Shown one piece after another: positions 6,501 through 7,451 of a stretch of DNA of 7,451 nucleotides. Position 1 is the stretch's first letter, and each line of letters opens with the position of its first letter. A model generated the notes under the pieces. It did no database searches, had not been told where the DNA came from, and worked only from the letters and a program-made list of their open reading frames with translations. A program made the translations under genes and the position numbers. The stretch is from NCBI GenBank assembly GCA_003151215.1, contig PLXB01000386.1, positions 1-7,451 of the forward strand. The letters are read 5' to 3'. This DNA is from Ignavibacteriota bacterium (GTDB lineage Bacteria > Bacteroidota > Kapaibacteriia > Palsa-1295).

Positions 6501-6558
6501 AACCATAGACCACTGGGGCCAGCCACAATACATCTTCTCGCTCGGCGAAGATTTTTAA
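6501..6558 (+). pseudogene. Detached 3'-end copy of the barrel gene (direct repeat copy 2)
   Basis: It matches 2524-2581 at 55 of 58 positions and keeps the reading frame for the last 18 residues (ending SLGEDF) plus a stop. The three differences are ACA to ACC, GAG to GAA and TAG to TAA, all silent. No start or upstream coding sequence is attached; the aldolase remnant lies directly to the left. The change at 6549 removes one C-G pair from the terminator-like stem found in copy 1. It ends 3 nt from the stop codon of the 6562-7451 gene, mirroring the arrangement at 2581/2588. Confidence 0.9.
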
Positions 6559-6561
6559 AGT

Positions 6562-7451
6562 TTATCTTGCTATTACTACTACTTTCCCAACGGCAAATCT
6601 TCTGCCTAAATCATCCAGAAGTACTTCATAAACACCAGGCAATATTTTTGACACATCAACGGTAAACTTGCCTTGTTCGGATAATATTCCATGCATAACT
6701 TCCCGACCCAACAAGTCAATAATGTGAATAGGTCTTGATACATCGACAGAAACTATGGTCACGGTTTCCGAAGCCGGATTGGGATAGATACGTGTATTAT
6801 AAGTGATCTTGTCAATGACATTTAACTTCTCCCATGAACCGCGAACTAATATCGCCTGCCCTGCTTGACCAGGGCTTGAAGTTAAAATAGCAAGGGGATG
6901 TCCATCCCCAGTCATTGATAAGCCAAACGATCTTCTTTGATTATAATTTGTATCCAGTATCAACGTGTCCATGTTCCATGTAGCGCCTCTATCGGTGCTT
7001 AAGAAAAATTTATTATACTCTTCTCCGATTGCAATAACAGTGTCGCGATCCATTGAAGTTGTGTAACGGACAACACCGAAAACACCGCTAAAGAAAATAA
7101 ATGGTTTTACCCAATGGACGCCTCCATCTATTGAACGCATGATAAGTTCATATCCACCGAATTGACGGATCGTATCATCCCGCAGATGCTCACCGAATGC
7201 AAGCACCGTATCTCCGCCGCCAAAGGTACATCCGATGAGAATATTATGACGTGGATCGTTTAATGAATCGAATACGGGTTTTGTTATATCGATGGTTTTG
7301 AAGTTATCTAGTGTCGTATACATCTGACCGTTGTCGTATTTGAATAAACGAAACTTCCCATTCCCGTATGAATGGCATTGCCAAAGATAAGCACCGCCAA
7401 ATGAGGCAATATTCCAATGTCTTCCGCCATCCGAGGTTGTCATTATATTAT
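6562..7451 (-). CDS. T9SS-exported Asp-box/Ycf48-like propeller protein, paralog 3, 5'-truncated
   Basis: The frame runs off the right edge. The ATG at 7443 lies inside an Asp-box (NIMTTSDGGRHW) that aligns with residue ~175 of the 2588-4006 protein and with NIFTTTNGGRQW of the 4013-5359 protein, so it is not the start; about 170 N-terminal residues, including the signal peptide, should lie outside. Counting from that Met, CHSYGNGKFR is at about 23-32, further Asp-boxes at about 104-111 and 149-156, and a T9SS type A domain from YPNPAS (about 220) through HIIDLLGREV and LPGVYEVLL to the end. It is closer in visible motifs to the 2588-4006 protein (CHSYGNGKFR, LDTNY, GHP, RPIHIID) than to the 4013-5359 protein. 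Expected at the cell surface or secreted; role unknown. Confidence 0.88.
   Translation of the reverse strand, partial: NIMTTSDGGRHWNIASFGGAYLWQCHSYGNGKFRLFKYDNGQMYTTLDNFKTIDITKPVFDSLNDPRHNILIGCTFGGGDTVLAFGEHLRDDTIRQFGGYELIMRSIDGGVHWVKPFIFFSGVFGVVRYTTSMDRDTVIAIGEEYNKFFLSTDRGATWNMDTLILDTNYNQRRSFGLSMTGDGHPLAILTSSPGQAGQAILVRGSWEKLNVIDKITYNTRIYPNPASETVTIVSVDVSRPIHIIDLLGREVMHGILSEQGKFTVDVSKILPGVYEVLLDDLGRRFAVGKVVVIAR

Noticed and set aside
2524..6558. The two tail copies as an assembly artefact, or as attL/attR of a mobile element.
   Set aside because: The copies differ at three positions and their longest exact run is 44 bp, so a simple false join at a perfect repeat is unlikely though not excluded. 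No integrase, excisionase or terminal structure supports a mobile element.
2588..7451. Reading the Asp-box proteins as sialidases (BNR repeats).
   Set aside because: Asp-boxes are a fold marker found in many propellers; no arginine triad or other sialidase catalytic set was recognised, and the WRSTDGGxTW pattern is typical of Ycf48/sortilin-like secreted proteins.

Overview
The window looks like chromosome from a Bacteroidota-type bacterium or a relative (Ignavibacteria, Kapabacteria or Chlorobi side). The evidence is a set of secreted proteins ending in type IX secretion (T9SS) type A C-terminal sorting domains, signal peptides whose predicted cleavage leaves Gln at mature position 1, A/T-rich leaders without clear Shine-Dalgarno sites, and a large TolB-propeller plus outer-membrane-barrel protein. 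The genus cannot be told from the sequence. No CRISPR array, tRNA, rRNA, transposase or integrase is visible.

Layout. Positions 2-2581 (+) hold the 5'-truncated gene of a large outer-membrane protein: the end of a peptidase-MA-like region, a PD40/TolB-type beta-propeller and a C-terminal beta-barrel. A hairpin followed by five Ts lies inside its last codons (2558-2579). Converging on it, with only 6 nt between the stop codons, is a tight minus-strand cluster read from right to left: a Cys-rich secreted protein (5365-5964), then two paralogous Asp-box/Ycf48-like T9SS cargo proteins (4013-5359 and 2588-4006). The gaps are 5 and 6 nt, so this is probably one operon. A third paralog (6562-7451, minus) runs off the right edge.

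Positions 5965-6561 carry no intact gene but are not empty. They contain a set of mutually exclusive CCGGA/TCCGG pairings ending in a terminator-like hairpin on the plus strand, further inverted repeats, an A12 run, a 38-codon fragment resembling the C-terminus of KDPG/KHG aldolase (eda-like, minus strand), and directly abutting it a 58-bp copy of the 3' end of the outer-membrane protein gene. That copy sits next to the third paralog just as the original sits next to the first paralog.

The main novelty is this rearrangement scar. The pair 'barrel-gene tail converging on a T9SS cargo gene' occurs twice. The two tails differ at only 3 of 58 positions, all synonymous third-codon changes, while the adjoining cargo paralogs have diverged strongly. 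This points to duplication of a convergent gene pair followed by loss of most of the second barrel gene and of most of an eda-like gene. No complete new defence or mobile system is visible. The biological functions of the secreted proteins are not recognisable beyond fold and export route.
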